Made by a program: the position numbers and the translations under genes
From: Dokdonella sp.
GTDB taxonomy: Bacteria > Pseudomonadota > Gammaproteobacteria > Xanthomonadales > Rhodanobacteraceae
DNA: 64,000 bases
Direction: 5' to 3'
Assembly (NCBI RefSeq): GCF_019634845.1
Contig: NZ_JAHCAQ010000002.1
Location: forward strand, 1-64,000
In this document: positions 50,137 through 58,935 of the stretch, one piece after another
Position numbering within the stretch: the stretch's first letter is position 1
Layout of the letters: the number at the start of each line of letters is the position of its first letter
The notes under the pieces: model-generated
Told to the model about the DNA's origin: nothing
Database searches by the model: none
What the model saw: only the letters and a program-made list of their open reading frames with translations

Positions 50137-51299
50137 GCACACCGCGCGCCCGCATGCAGGCACTGGTCGGCGCGCACCTACGGCGCTTCGACGGCCGGCG
50201 CCTGCTCGCACTCGTGTACAAGGAAAGCCTGCAGGCCCTGCGCGATCCGTCCACGCTGCTGATCGCATTCGTGCTACCGGTGGTGCTCCTGCTGCTGTTC
50301 GCCTACGCGGTATCGCTCGACGCGCGTCACGTACGCATCGGGGTGGTGGTGGAATCACCCGCCGCCACCGCGCAATCGCTGGCCGCCGCATTCGCGGCTA
50401 CCGAGTATCTCGACGCGCACTTCGCACATGATCGTCGCGAGGTCGCCGATGCGCTGGTGGCCGGCACGCTGCGCGGCTTCGTGGTAATCCCGCAGGACTT
50501 CGAGCAGCGCCTCGCGCGCCCCGGCGACGGGCCGCTGCTGCAGATCATCACCGACGGCTCCTACCCCAACACCGCGAACTTCGTCGGCAATTACGCGCAG
50601 GGCGTGGTGCAGACCTGGCGAACGGGGCGCGACGGCGCGGCGAGTGCGACTCCGCTGGCACTGGAGCCACGCTACTGGTTCAACGCCCAGCTCGAGAGCC
50701 GCCGCGCGCTGGTGCCCGGCGCGATCGCGATCGTGATGACGATCATCGGCACCATGCTCACCGCGCTGGTGGTCGCGCGCGAGTGGGAGCGCGGCACCAT
50801 GGAGGCGGTGCTGTCCACACCTGCTTCGGTGGTGGAGATCCTAGTCGGCAAGCTACTGCCCTATTTCGCGCTCGGCATGTTGTCGATGCTCACCGCCACC
50901 GCGCTGGCGACGTTCGCCTTCGCGGTGCCGCTGCACGGCTCGCTGGCCGCGCTCCTGCTGCTGTCGGCGGTGTTCATGGTGCCGGCGCTCGGCCAGGGAC
51001 TGCTGATCTCCTCGCTCACCCGCAATCAGTTCCTCGCGGCGCAGATCGCGCTGTTCTCGGGATTCCTGCCGGCCTTCATGCTGTCGGGCTTCCTGTTTGA
51101 GATCGACGCAATGCCAGCGCCGATCCGCACGATGACCTGGCTCATTCCCGCCCGCCATTTCGTGTCCTCGCTCAAGACCGTGTTCCTCGCCGGGGACGTG
51201 TGGTGCGTGTTCCTGCCGAACCTGTTCGCGATGGCGGCGATCGGCGCGGTGTTCTTCCTGTTTGCCAAGCGCGCCACGCGCAAGAACCTGGAGCCGTGA
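50133..51299 (+). CDS. ABC-2 permease (YbhS-like)
   Basis: 388 aa, with an N-terminal helix (LLIAFVLPVVLLLLFAYAV), a large periplasmic domain (about 55-180) and five C-terminal helices (IAIVMTIIGTMLTALVV and onward). The REWERGTMEAVLSTP motif between helices is typical of ABC-2 drug/cation exporters. It overlaps the ATPase gene by 4 bp and is 3 bp before the second permease. Confidence 0.9.
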   Translation: MSTPRARMQALVGAHLRRFDGRRLLALVYKESLQALRDPSTLLIAFVLPVVLLLLFAYAVSLDARHVRIGVVVESPAATAQSLAAAFAATEYLDAHFAHDRREVADALVAGTLRGFVVIPQDFEQRLARPGDGPLLQIITDGSYPNTANFVGNYAQGVVQTWRTGRDGAASATPLALEPRYWFNAQLESRRALVPGAIAIVMTIIGTMLTALVVAREWERGTMEAVLSTPASVVEILVGKLLPYFALGMLSMLTATALATFAFAVPLHGSLAALLLLSAVFMVPALGQGLLISSLTRNQFLAAQIALFSGFLPAFMLSGFLFEIDAMPAPIRTMTWLIPARHFVSSLKTVFLAGDVWCVFLPNLFAMAAIGAVFFLFAKRATRKNLEP

Positions 51300-51302
51300 C
51301 CC

Positions 51303-52430
51303 ATGCGCCGGTTACCCTCCTCGCTGTCCTTCACCCGCCTGCACGCCCAGTTCATCAAGGAAGTGCTGAGCATCCTGCGTGATCCGCGCAGCCGCATGAT
51401 CGTGTTCGCACCGCCGCTGCTGCAGCTCGTGGTGTTCGCCTTCGCGGCGACGCTCGAGGTGCGCAACGTCGACGTGGCGGTCTACGACCAGGACGCCGGA
51501 CGCTGGTCGCACGAACTGGTGCAGCGCCTGCACAGCGCCCGTTTCATCGCCCAGGTGCGTGTCGTCGACAATCCCGCGCAGGTGCGCGACCTGCTCGACC
51601 GCGGCAAGGTCATCGCCGCGCTCGCGATACCGGCGGATTTCTCGCGCACGATCGCCGCGGGCGGCACCGCCCATGTGCAGGTACTGGTCGATGGCCGCCG
51701 CAGCAACTCCGGCCAGATCACGGTCGGCTACCTCGCGAGCATCGCCGCCGAGCTCGGCGCGCAGGCCGACACCGACGGCGCCGCGGCCAGTCCGGCGGTG
51801 GTGGTGCGCCACTGGTTCAATCCCAACCTCACCTATCGTTGGTTCATCGTGCCAGGACTGACCGGTATCCTCGCGTTATTCAGCGCGCTGCTCATCACCT
51901 CGCTGTCGATTGCGCGCGAGCGCGAGCTGGGCACCTTCGACCAACTGTTGGTATCGCCGACCTCGACGCTGGAGATCATCGTGTCCAAGTCGCTGCCCGC
52001 GCTCGCCATCGGCACGCTGCTGGGTCTGCTGATGGTCGCCGCCGCGACCGGGCCGTTCGGCATCCCGTTCAGCGGTTCGTTCGTGCTGCTGCTCGCCAGC
52101 CTCGTGCTGTTCATTCTGTCGGCCGTCGGCATCGGCCTGATGATTTCGGCCGTCAGCATGACCCAGCAGCAGGCGATCCTCGGCGCGTTCGCGATCGGGG
52201 TCCCGGCCGTACTCATGTCGGGTTTCGCGACACCGGTGGAGAACATGCCGCTGGCGCTGCAATGGGCCGCGCAGGCCATCCCATTGACCCACTTCCTCAT
52301 CATCGTCGAAGGCAGCTTCCTCAAGGCGATGTCGGCGGGTGACGTCCTCGGCAACCTGTGGCCGTTGGCGCTCATCGCCATCGCCACGCTCAGCATGGCC
52401 GCGATGTTCGTCCGGGGGCGATTGCAATGA
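51303..52430 (+). CDS. ABC-2 permease (YbhR-like)
   Basis: 375 aa, same architecture as its neighbour; it contains ILRDPRSRMIVFAPPLLQL, GLTGILALFSALLITSLSIA, RERELGTFDQLLVSPTS and a C-terminal helix pair. Together the two permeases form the membrane channel of the exporter. The gene overlaps the outer-membrane factor gene by 4 bp. Confidence 0.9.
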   Translation: MRRLPSSLSFTRLHAQFIKEVLSILRDPRSRMIVFAPPLLQLVVFAFAATLEVRNVDVAVYDQDAGRWSHELVQRLHSARFIAQVRVVDNPAQVRDLLDRGKVIAALAIPADFSRTIAAGGTAHVQVLVDGRRSNSGQITVGYLASIAAELGAQADTDGAAASPAVVVRHWFNPNLTYRWFIVPGLTGILALFSALLITSLSIARERELGTFDQLLVSPTSTLEIIVSKSLPALAIGTLLGLLMVAAATGPFGIPFSGSFVLLLASLVLFILSAVGIGLMISAVSMTQQQAILGAFAIGVPAVLMSGFATPVENMPLALQWAAQAIPLTHFLIIVEGSFLKAMSAGDVLGNLWPLALIAIATLSMAAMFVRGRLQ

Positions 52431-53962
52431 ATCAATTCGACCGGCAGGACCCGCACCTCTTGGCGCGAGCGGCGCGCGCACCACGGCGGCCGCTGGTGCT
52501 GCTCTTGGCCACCGCGATGCTCGCTGGTTGCGCGGCTGGACCCGACTACCGAGCACCGCCCGCGGTCGATGTCGGCAATGGCTGGGTCGACCCGCCGCCG
52601 GCGACCACGCCAGCGCCCGATCTAGCGCAGTGGTGGCGCAACCTCGGCGACCCGCAACTGGATCGGCTCATCGATGCCGCCCTGCGCCACAACCTCGACC
52701 TGCGCCAGGCCACCGCGCGCATCGACGAGGCACGCGCGCTACGCGACCGCGCGGCCGGCGGACGCCAGCCAGTCGTGGCCGGCTCGGGCAACGTCAATCG
52801 CCGCCAGCAGAGTCGTCACGGGCCGCTCCCTGTCGGCGCCCTGCCCGGTCTCGACGCCACCCAAACGATTCACGACGTGGGCTTCGACGCGGCATGGGAA
52901 ATCGATCTCGCGGGCGGCCAGCGGCGTGCGCTGGAGGCGGCGGACGCACGGCTGGCCGCGATGGCGGCCGATGCCAGCGGTGTGCGCATGCGCGTCACCG
53001 CCGAAGTTGCGCGTACCTGGTACGAGGCCAGCGGCGCGGCCGCTGAACTACGAAGCCAGCGTGCACTGGTGCAGTTGCGCGCGCAGACGCTCGCGCTGAC
53101 TCGCGAGCGCCTCGCCAACGGCGATGCCGCCAGAGCCGACCTCGACACGGCGACCGCGCAATGGGCCGCCGCCGACGCGCTGCTGCCCGCGATCGAGGCG
53201 CGCCAGCGCGCCACGGTACTGGGACTGGCCGTACTGTTGGGCGCTCCACCCGAGCGCGAGCTCGCGCTGCTCGATGCGCCCCCGGCGGCCCCGCGGCTGC
53301 TGCCGCTGCCGGTGGGCGAGCGCGCCGACATCCTGCGGCGCCGCCCCGATGTGGCAGCCGCCGAACGGCGGCTGGCCGCCAGCAGTGCCGACGTCGGCGT
53401 TGCCACCGCGGAGCTGTTCCCGCGTCTTTCGATCGCTGTCGGCGGCGGCTTCCAGGCACTCGACGCGAGCCAGTGGCTCGATCGATCGAGCAGCCGCTTC
53501 TCGCTCCTGCCGCTGATTTCCTGGCGCGTGTTCGACGGCGGGCGAGTGCGTGCGGAAATCCGCGCGCGCGAGGCGGCGCAGCGCCAGGCAGCAGCCGTCT
53601 ACGAACAGGTGGTGTTGGCCGCGCTGGGCGAGGCCGAGCGCGCGCTCGCCGAGTATCGCGCCAGCCTCGACACCCTCGCGCGCCAGCAGCATGCGCTGGC
53701 GGCTGCGCGCCGCAGTTGCGACCACGCGCGCGCACGCCACACCGCCGGCGACATCGCGCTGTTCGAAGTGCTCGTCGCCGAACGCACGCTGCAGGAAGCG
53801 CAACTGGCCAGCACGCAGGCGCAAACCGCCGCTACGACCCGGCTGGTCGCGCTCTACAAGGCACTGGGTGGTGGCTGGGGCGCGGACGCCGCCTCGGTAC
53901 AGGCGCCATCGCCGGGCCACGCCCTTGCCGCCACCCCACCCCCGCACACTGCGGCCTACTGA
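52427..53962 (+). CDS. NodT-family outer-membrane factor lipoprotein
   Basis: TolC-like exit duct, 511 aa from the ATG at 52427. Lipoprotein signal LVLLLATAMLAGCAAGPDY. Two OEP repeats: WWRNLGDPQLDRLIDAALRHN in the first half, RRRPDVAAAERRLAASSADVG and FDGGRVRAEIRAREAAQRQAA in the second (quoted in parts). In E. coli the YbhGFSR exporter borrows TolC; here a dedicated duct is built into the operon. The C-terminal 30 residues are Pro/Ala-rich. Confidence 0.92.
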   Translation: MNQFDRQDPHLLARAARAPRRPLVLLLATAMLAGCAAGPDYRAPPAVDVGNGWVDPPPATTPAPDLAQWWRNLGDPQLDRLIDAALRHNLDLRQATARIDEARALRDRAAGGRQPVVAGSGNVNRRQQSRHGPLPVGALPGLDATQTIHDVGFDAAWEIDLAGGQRRALEAADARLAAMAADASGVRMRVTAEVARTWYEASGAAAELRSQRALVQLRAQTLALTRERLANGDAARADLDTATAQWAAADALLPAIEARQRATVLGLAVLLGAPPERELALLDAPPAAPRLLPLPVGERADILRRRPDVAAAERRLAASSADVGVATAELFPRLSIAVGGGFQALDASQWLDRSSSRFSLLPLISWRVFDGGRVRAEIRAREAAQRQAAAVYEQVVLAALGEAERALAEYRASLDTLARQQHALAAARRSCDHARARHTAGDIALFEVLVAERTLQEAQLASTQAQTAATTRLVALYKALGGGWGADAASVQAPSPGHALAATPPPHTAAY

Positions 53963-53973
53963 AGGAGAAGACC

Positions 53974-54177
53974 ATGCAGATCAACGTCGGTACCCTAGAC
54001 CGCGCAGCGCGCATCATCATCGGACTGGCGTTGCTGAGCCTGCCGCTGTGGCTGGACTCACCGTGGCGCTGGGGCGGGCTCATCGGCATCATGCCGTTGG
54101 CCACCGGCCTGGCTGGGCGTTGCCCGGGCTATCGCCTGCTCGGCCTCAACACCTGCCACCTGCGCAAGCCCGAGTGA
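53974..54177 (+). CDS. DUF2892 small membrane protein (YgaP-like)
   Basis: 67 aa with AAGGAGAAG as ribosome binding site. The layout is the YgaP C-terminal/DUF2892 type: basic N-terminus, two hydrophobic segments (ARIIIGLALLSLPLWL and GGLIGIMPLATGLAG) and Cys residues in GRCPGYRLLGLNTC. Related proteins interact with sulfurtransferase or inner-membrane thiol systems. It is 11 bp after the duct gene and 7 bp before the metallo-hydrolase gene. Confidence 0.85.
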   Translation: MQINVGTLDRAARIIIGLALLSLPLWLDSPWRWGGLIGIMPLATGLAGRCPGYRLLGLNTCHLRKPE

Positions 54178-54184
54178 GCATGAC

Positions 54185-55594
54185 GTGAGGCTCCAGTTCC
54201 TCGGCGCCGCTGGCGAAGTCACGGGCTCGTGCTTCCTGCTCGAGGCGGCCGGCAGCCGCCTGCTCATCGACTGCGGCATGGTGCAGGGCGGCCGTGCCGC
54301 GGTGGCGCGCAACCGCGAGCCCTTCGCGTTCACAGCCGCCGACATCGACTGCGTGCTGCTCACGCACGCCCACATCGACCACAGCGGTCTGCTACCCAAG
54401 CTCGTGCGCGACGGCTTCGCGGGCCGCATCCACGCCACTGCGGCGACGATCGACCTGCTCGGCGTGATGCTGCCCGACAGCGCGCACATCCAGGAAAGCG
54501 AGGCTCGTCGTGCGCGCGAGCGCGGGCGCGACGATGCCGCGGTGCCACTGTACACGCTCGCCGACGCGCAGCGCTGCCTTACGCACCTGCAGGCCGTCGC
54601 ATACGATCGCGAATTCGCGCCGCGCCACGGCATCCGCTCCCGCTTCCGCGATGCCGGGCACATCCTCGGGTCGGCGATCATCGAACTGTGGGTGGAAGAA
54701 GCCGGCCACACCACCAAGCTCGTGTTCAGCGGCGACCTCGGCCAGCCGGGCCGACCGATCCTGCGCGATCCGACCCCGATCGACAGCGCCGACATCCTCG
54801 TGCTCGAGTCGACCTATGGTGACCGCCTGCACGCCAACCTTGCCGCGACCGAACAGGCGATGATCGACATCGTCGAGCGGACACTGTTCGAGCGCGGCGG
54901 CAACGTGGTGATGCCCGCGTTCGCGGTCGGCCGCACCCAACAGGTGCTCTACCACCTGCATCGGCTCACCCGCCTCGGCCGCCTGCATGACCTGCGCATC
55001 TTCGTCGACTCGCCGATGGCAGCGGAGGCCACGCGCATCACGCGTGCGCACCTTGCGCTGTTCGACGCGCAGGCGCGGAACCTCGCGGACTGGCACGCTC
55101 AGGGCGCTGATCTGCCCTATCTCAGCTTCACAGCCAGCGTTGCCGAATCGATCGCCCTGAACCGGATCCGCGCAGGCGCCATCATCATCTCCGCCAGCGG
55201 CATGTGCGACGCGGGCCGCATCCGCCATCACCTGCGCCACAACCTGCCGCGCCGCGAATGCAGTGTGCTGATCCCTGGTTATCAGGCGCAGGGCACGCTC
55301 GGGCGGCGCCTGCTCGATGGGGCGAGTCAGGTGCGGCTGTTCGGCGAGGATGTGCCGGTGCGCGCGGCAATCCACCAGGTTGGCGGACTGTCGGCGCATG
55401 CCGACCACGCCGCGCTCCTCGCTTGGGCCGGTGCCCTGCGCAGGCCGCCCGCACGCTGCTTCATCGTGCATGGCGAACTGGCTGCCGCGCAGGCGCTACA
55501 CGACGCGCTGCGGGCACGCCATGGCTGGCGCGTGGACGTGCCCACGCGCGGCCAGCTGCTGGACTGGCCGCCGCGGGGCCCGAGTGCGCCATGA
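54185..55594 (+). CDS. MBL-fold beta-CASP hydrolase (RNA-processing type)
   Basis: 469 aa with a GTG start at 54185. Metallo-beta-lactamase fold with HAHIDHSG (zinc ligands), VFSGDLGQPG (Asp) and the C-terminal His in GGLSAHADHAALL. The beta-CASP domain includes VMPAFAVGRTQQVLYHLHR and SASGMCDAGRIRHHLRHNL (quoted in parts). The family includes RNA exonucleases related to CPSF73 and archaeal aCPSF. In bacteria many are uncharacterised. It is coupled to the LOG gene (ATGA at 55591-55594). Confidence 0.9.
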   Translation: MRLQFLGAAGEVTGSCFLLEAAGSRLLIDCGMVQGGRAAVARNREPFAFTAADIDCVLLTHAHIDHSGLLPKLVRDGFAGRIHATAATIDLLGVMLPDSAHIQESEARRARERGRDDAAVPLYTLADAQRCLTHLQAVAYDREFAPRHGIRSRFRDAGHILGSAIIELWVEEAGHTTKLVFSGDLGQPGRPILRDPTPIDSADILVLESTYGDRLHANLAATEQAMIDIVERTLFERGGNVVMPAFAVGRTQQVLYHLHRLTRLGRLHDLRIFVDSPMAAEATRITRAHLALFDAQARNLADWHAQGADLPYLSFTASVAESIALNRIRAGAIIISASGMCDAGRIRHHLRHNLPRRECSVLIPGYQAQGTLGRRLLDGASQVRLFGEDVPVRAAIHQVGGLSAHADHAALLAWAGALRRPPARCFIVHGELAAAQALHDALRARHGWRVDVPTRGQLLDWPPRGPSAP

Positions 55595-56451
55595 GCGACC
55601 ACCATGACCTTGACGCACGCCGGCGGGCGATCCTGCAGTCGCCCGCCTACCGGCTCGCCTACGAGGACCTCGATCTGCTCGGCGCAGACGACCTGCGGCC
55701 ACTGCGGCTGCAACTGGAACTGCTCAAACCCGAACGCGCGCTGCGCGAACAGGGCGTGCACTCGACCGTGGTGGTGTTCGGCAGCGCGCGGATCCGCGAT
55801 GCCGACAGCGCACGCGAGCGGCTGGCGGCGCTGCAGCGCCAGGCCACCAGCACGACGACCGGTAGTGCGCTCGCCGACGAGCTGGCGCGGGCGCGCCGAC
55901 GCGTCGACCAGGCGGATCACTACGAACAGGCGCGGCGGTTCGCCAACATGATCTCCAAGCGCTTCCAACAACGCGAACGCTGCGATTTCGTCGTCGTGAC
56001 CGGAGGCGGCCCGGGCATCATGGAAGCCGCCAACCGCGGTGCGTTCGAGGCCGGTGCGCGTTCGATCGGCCTCAACATCACGCTGCCGCACGAACAGGCG
56101 CCCAATCCCTACATGACGCCGGAACTCGCGTTCCGCTTCCACTATTTCGCGCTGCGCAAGATGCACTTCCTCATGCATGCGCGCGGCCTCGTCGCGTTCC
56201 CGGGCGGCTTCGGCACGCTCGACGAGCTGTTCGAGGTGCTTACCCTGATCCAGACCAGCAAGATGCCGCGGATCCCTGTGGTGCTGGTCGGGCGCGAGTT
56301 CTGGCGGCGGGTGGTCGACTTCCCCTACTTGGTCGACGAGGGTTACATCGCCGCCTCCGACACCGAGCTGTTCGACTGCGTCGACAGCGCCGAGGAAATC
56401 ATCGCGGCGCTGGAACGCTTCCACGGCGGCCAGATGCAGTGCGCGCCGTGA
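55591..56451 (+). CDS. LOG-family protein (Rossmann, TIGR00730-like)
   Basis: 286 aa from the ATG at 55591. The diagnostic motif PGGFGTLDELFE is preceded by VVTGGGPGIMEAANRGA. LOG proteins hydrolyse nucleoside 5'-monophosphates, releasing cytokinin-like bases in plants and some bacteria; in most bacteria the substrate is unknown. This one is longer than the plant type, with an added N-terminal helical segment, like the bacterial YgdH/PpnN type in part. It is translationally coupled on both sides. Confidence 0.9.
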   Translation: MSDHHDLDARRRAILQSPAYRLAYEDLDLLGADDLRPLRLQLELLKPERALREQGVHSTVVVFGSARIRDADSARERLAALQRQATSTTTGSALADELARARRRVDQADHYEQARRFANMISKRFQQRERCDFVVVTGGGPGIMEAANRGAFEAGARSIGLNITLPHEQAPNPYMTPELAFRFHYFALRKMHFLMHARGLVAFPGGFGTLDELFEVLTLIQTSKMPRIPVVLVGREFWRRVVDFPYLVDEGYIAASDTELFDCVDSAEEIIAALERFHGGQMQCAP

Positions 56452-57581
56452 CCGCCCCATCGCCACCACTACGCCGGCTGCGGCAGCGTGCGGCCGCTGC
56501 CATCGCGGCCTGGCTCGCCCTCGGCGCCGTACCCACGGTCGCGGCGTGTGACGGCGCCATCGGCTGGCGTGGCGCCACGCTTCGCCTGGAGAATGACCTG
56601 TTCGCCGGCACCGATCGCAATTACACCAACGGTGTCGCGTTGGCCCGCGTGTCGCACGACATCGACGACGGCGGCCGGCCATGCCTGCCGCGGCCCGCGC
56701 GCACTTTCGCGAACTTCATCGCCGCGCTCGACCCCGGCTTCTGGCACGGCGAGCCCGGCACCACGCGCAACCTCGTGGTGCGCGCTGGCCAGGCCATGTA
56801 CACGCCGGCCGATCATCAGCGGCGCGACCTCATCGTCGACGATCGCCCCTATGCGGGGTTGCTGTACGCCGGGTTGACCTGGAACCGGCGCTCGCAACCG
56901 GCGGGGTCGGACTGGGAACGGCTCGACAGCCGCGAGGCAAACTTCGGCGTGATCGGCCCATGGTCACTCGCGCGCGAGTCGCAGCAGCTCGTGCATCGGC
57001 TGCGCGGCATCGAACGCTTCCGCGGCTGGTCGCACCAGTTGCACAGCGAGCCGGCCGTGCAAGTGGCGATGGAGCGCAGGTACCGCCGCCTCGCCGAAGG
57101 CGCGATCCAGCCGGGCTGGGCCAGCGACGTGATCGTCGGCCACGCACTGCGCCTGGGCAACATCGAGACAGCCGCCAGCGCGACGATCGAGTGGCGTGCG
57201 GGGAGGAACCTGCCCAACGACTTCGGCAGCTATCCGATCCGGCCTGGCGCCGAGAACCGACCGCCATCGGTGACGGCCGCGCTGCGCACCAGCGAGCCGC
57301 GCTCCGCGCAGGCACCGCGACCTGGCACGCATGCATTCGCGAGCGTCGAGGCCAAGGCGGTCGCCTGGGATTTCTCGCTCGACGGCAACCTGTGGCGCAA
57401 CAGCCACCATGTCACTCGCCGGCCGCTGCTGATGCAAGCCGCGGTGGGCATCAGCAGCCAATGGCTCGTCGCCGGCCACGGCATGCGTCTTGCAGTCATG
57501 CGCGTGTGGCGCACCCGCGAGTTCCGAGGGCAACACGGCAACCACGCGTTCGGCTCGATCGCCCTGAGCCTGGAGTATTGA
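56448..57581 (+). CDS. LpxR-family lipid A 3'-O-deacylase
   Basis: Outer-membrane enzyme that removes the 3'-acyloxyacyl chain of lipid A. 377 aa from the GTG at 56448, which overlaps the LOG stop (GTGA). Signal peptide AAAIAAWLALGAVPTVAAC. The core of the family is visible: RLENDLFAGTDRNYTNGVALA supplies the Asn-Asp catalytic pair and the TNG motif, and a His lies in the WSHQLHSEP segment. The C-terminal strand ends SLEY, typical of a barrel. It is the last gene of the operon. Confidence 0.88.
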   Translation: MTAPSPPLRRLRQRAAAAIAAWLALGAVPTVAACDGAIGWRGATLRLENDLFAGTDRNYTNGVALARVSHDIDDGGRPCLPRPARTFANFIAALDPGFWHGEPGTTRNLVVRAGQAMYTPADHQRRDLIVDDRPYAGLLYAGLTWNRRSQPAGSDWERLDSREANFGVIGPWSLARESQQLVHRLRGIERFRGWSHQLHSEPAVQVAMERRYRRLAEGAIQPGWASDVIVGHALRLGNIETAASATIEWRAGRNLPNDFGSYPIRPGAENRPPSVTAALRTSEPRSAQAPRPGTHAFASVEAKAVAWDFSLDGNLWRNSHHVTRRPLLMQAAVGISSQWLVAGHGMRLAVMRVWRTREFRGQHGNHAFGSIALSLEY

Positions 57582-57618
57582 AGATGCGCCCCGTACCGCA
57601 TCAAGCATTGGAATCGAC

Positions 57619-58074
57619 ATGAGGTCCATCCCACCACGGCTGCCAACACTGGCTTTGCTCGCATTCGGCGGCGCCGCGACCATCGGCGGCGCACGCGCCG
57701 AACCACCCGCAACCGATCTGGCGCTGCGCGGCGTGATGCAGCAACTGGGTCGCGACATGCAAACCATCGTGGGGGCAATCGCCACCGAGGATTGGGCGCT
57801 GGTGGCCAGCACTGCGCCCGCCATTGCGCGCCATCCGCAGCCAGCCACGGAGGAGAAGTTGCGCATACTCGGCTGGCTGGGCAGCAATGCCGGCAAGTTC
57901 CGCAGCTACGACAGCCAGGTGCACGATGCGGCCGCGGCGCTCACCGCCGCCGCGGCGCAGACCGACGGCGAGGCCGTGATTGCCGCATTCGCGAGCACCC
58001 AGCGTGCCTGCCTGCAGTGCCATCGCGAATTCCGCGCGGCCTTCGGGGCGCATTTCCGGGGCACGAAACCGTAA
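57619..58074 (+). CDS. Cytochrome c'-like protein
   Basis: 151 aa. Signal peptide LALLAFGGAATIGGARA. It is helical, with a single haem motif CLQCHREFR close to the C-terminus, the layout of cytochrome c' / CytC_2 proteins. Cytochrome c' binds NO or acts in electron transfer. 37 bp after lpxR and possibly its own transcript. Confidence 0.78.
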   Translation: MRSIPPRLPTLALLAFGGAATIGGARAEPPATDLALRGVMQQLGRDMQTIVGAIATEDWALVASTAPAIARHPQPATEEKLRILGWLGSNAGKFRSYDSQVHDAAAALTAAAAQTDGEAVIAAFASTQRACLQCHREFRAAFGAHFRGTKP

Positions 58075-58374
58075 CGGCGTTCGGGCTCATGGCGGGTGCG
58101 CCGGCCGCGATGCGTTCCCGCCTTCGCGGAAGGCCGCGCCACGGGTGCCCTCGTTGCAACACGACCGTAGGAGGTGAGCGTTGCCTGCGAGTCGGTTGCA
58201 GTGCAATCCATGGTGATTTGGCGCGCGCTGCTGGGTGCAGCGCGGGCCGTGCACCGTACTGCTGGCGGCGATCGTTCGCGCTGCCGAACGCACTCGTTCG
58301 ACCACTTGAAACGCCGCACCAATCGGCGCATGGTTCCCGCCTCAGCGTGGGCTGAGCCAGACAGGAGACAGACG
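58075..58374. other. Intergenic DNA before the HiPIP gene
   Basis: 300 bp with no gene that I can support; the frames that are open here lack domains. I see no strong promoter. A GGAGG at 58171-58175 has no coding follow-on that looks genuine. Confidence 0.35.
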
Positions 58375-58725
58375 ATGTCCAGCGACAACAAGCCAGGCAG
58401 CATCGACCAGGGTCGCCGCCGCTTCCTCAAGACCACCAGCATCGGCGCAAGCGCCGTGCTCGTGGCCAGCGTCCTGCCCAGGCATGCACGTGCCGACGAT
58501 CTGCCGCACCTGCAGGTCACCGATCCGACGGCTGCGGCGCTGGGTTACACCGAGGACACCAACACGGTCGACGACAAGAAGTTCCCGATGCACAAGCCGA
58601 CCCAGGACTGTGCCAACTGCAAGTTCTTCACCGCAGGCAGCGGTGAGTACGGTCCCTGCCAGTTGTTCCCGGGCAAGTCGGTGCATACCAAGGGCTGGTG
58701 TTCGGCGCACGCCAACAAGGCCTGA
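58375..58725 (+). CDS. High-potential iron-sulfur protein (HiPIP)
   Basis: 116 aa from the ATG at 58375 (CAGGAGA ribosome binding site). A Tat signal (RRRFLKTTSIGASAVLVAS) exports it folded. The mature domain has the four cluster Cys in DCANCKFF, YGPCQLF and GWCSAH, and a Tyr near the start (GYTEDT). HiPIPs are soluble periplasmic carriers that donate electrons to cytochrome oxidases or reaction centres; in iron oxidisers (Iro, PioC) they act downstream of Fe(II) oxidation. It has its own terminator. Confidence 0.93.
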   Translation: MSSDNKPGSIDQGRRRFLKTTSIGASAVLVASVLPRHARADDLPHLQVTDPTAAALGYTEDTNTVDDKKFPMHKPTQDCANCKFFTAGSGEYGPCQLFPGKSVHTKGWCSAHANKA

Positions 58726-58750
58726 TCCCCGCCTCGGCAGTCCCACCCGG

Positions 58751-58780
58751 CGCGGGAGCACGCGTTGCTCCCGCGCTTTT
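58751..58780 (+). terminator. Rho-independent terminator after the HiPIP gene
   Basis: CGCGGGAGCA (58751-58760) and TGCTCCCGCG (58766-58775) make a 10-bp stem with a 5-nt loop, followed by CTTTT. It ends 55 bp past the stop codon. Confidence 0.88.
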
Positions 58781-58935
58781 CATGCCTGCCGATGGCCGCG
58801 CCGCCCGCGTCGATTCGCCGCGGCCGCGTGCGCCGTCCCGTTCCCACGCGGAGTGGTCGCATCGTCACCGCGCGTGCACTGTGCGCAATCGTACTCTGAC
58901 AAGCCCGCGCTCCCCATTGGCATGCGTCCAAATCC

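Noticed and set aside
58174-58374. Longer start for the HiPIP gene (from 58174)
   Set aside because: The extra 67 residues would bury the Tat signal; the ATG at 58375 has a ribosome binding site and a correct RRxFLK signal.
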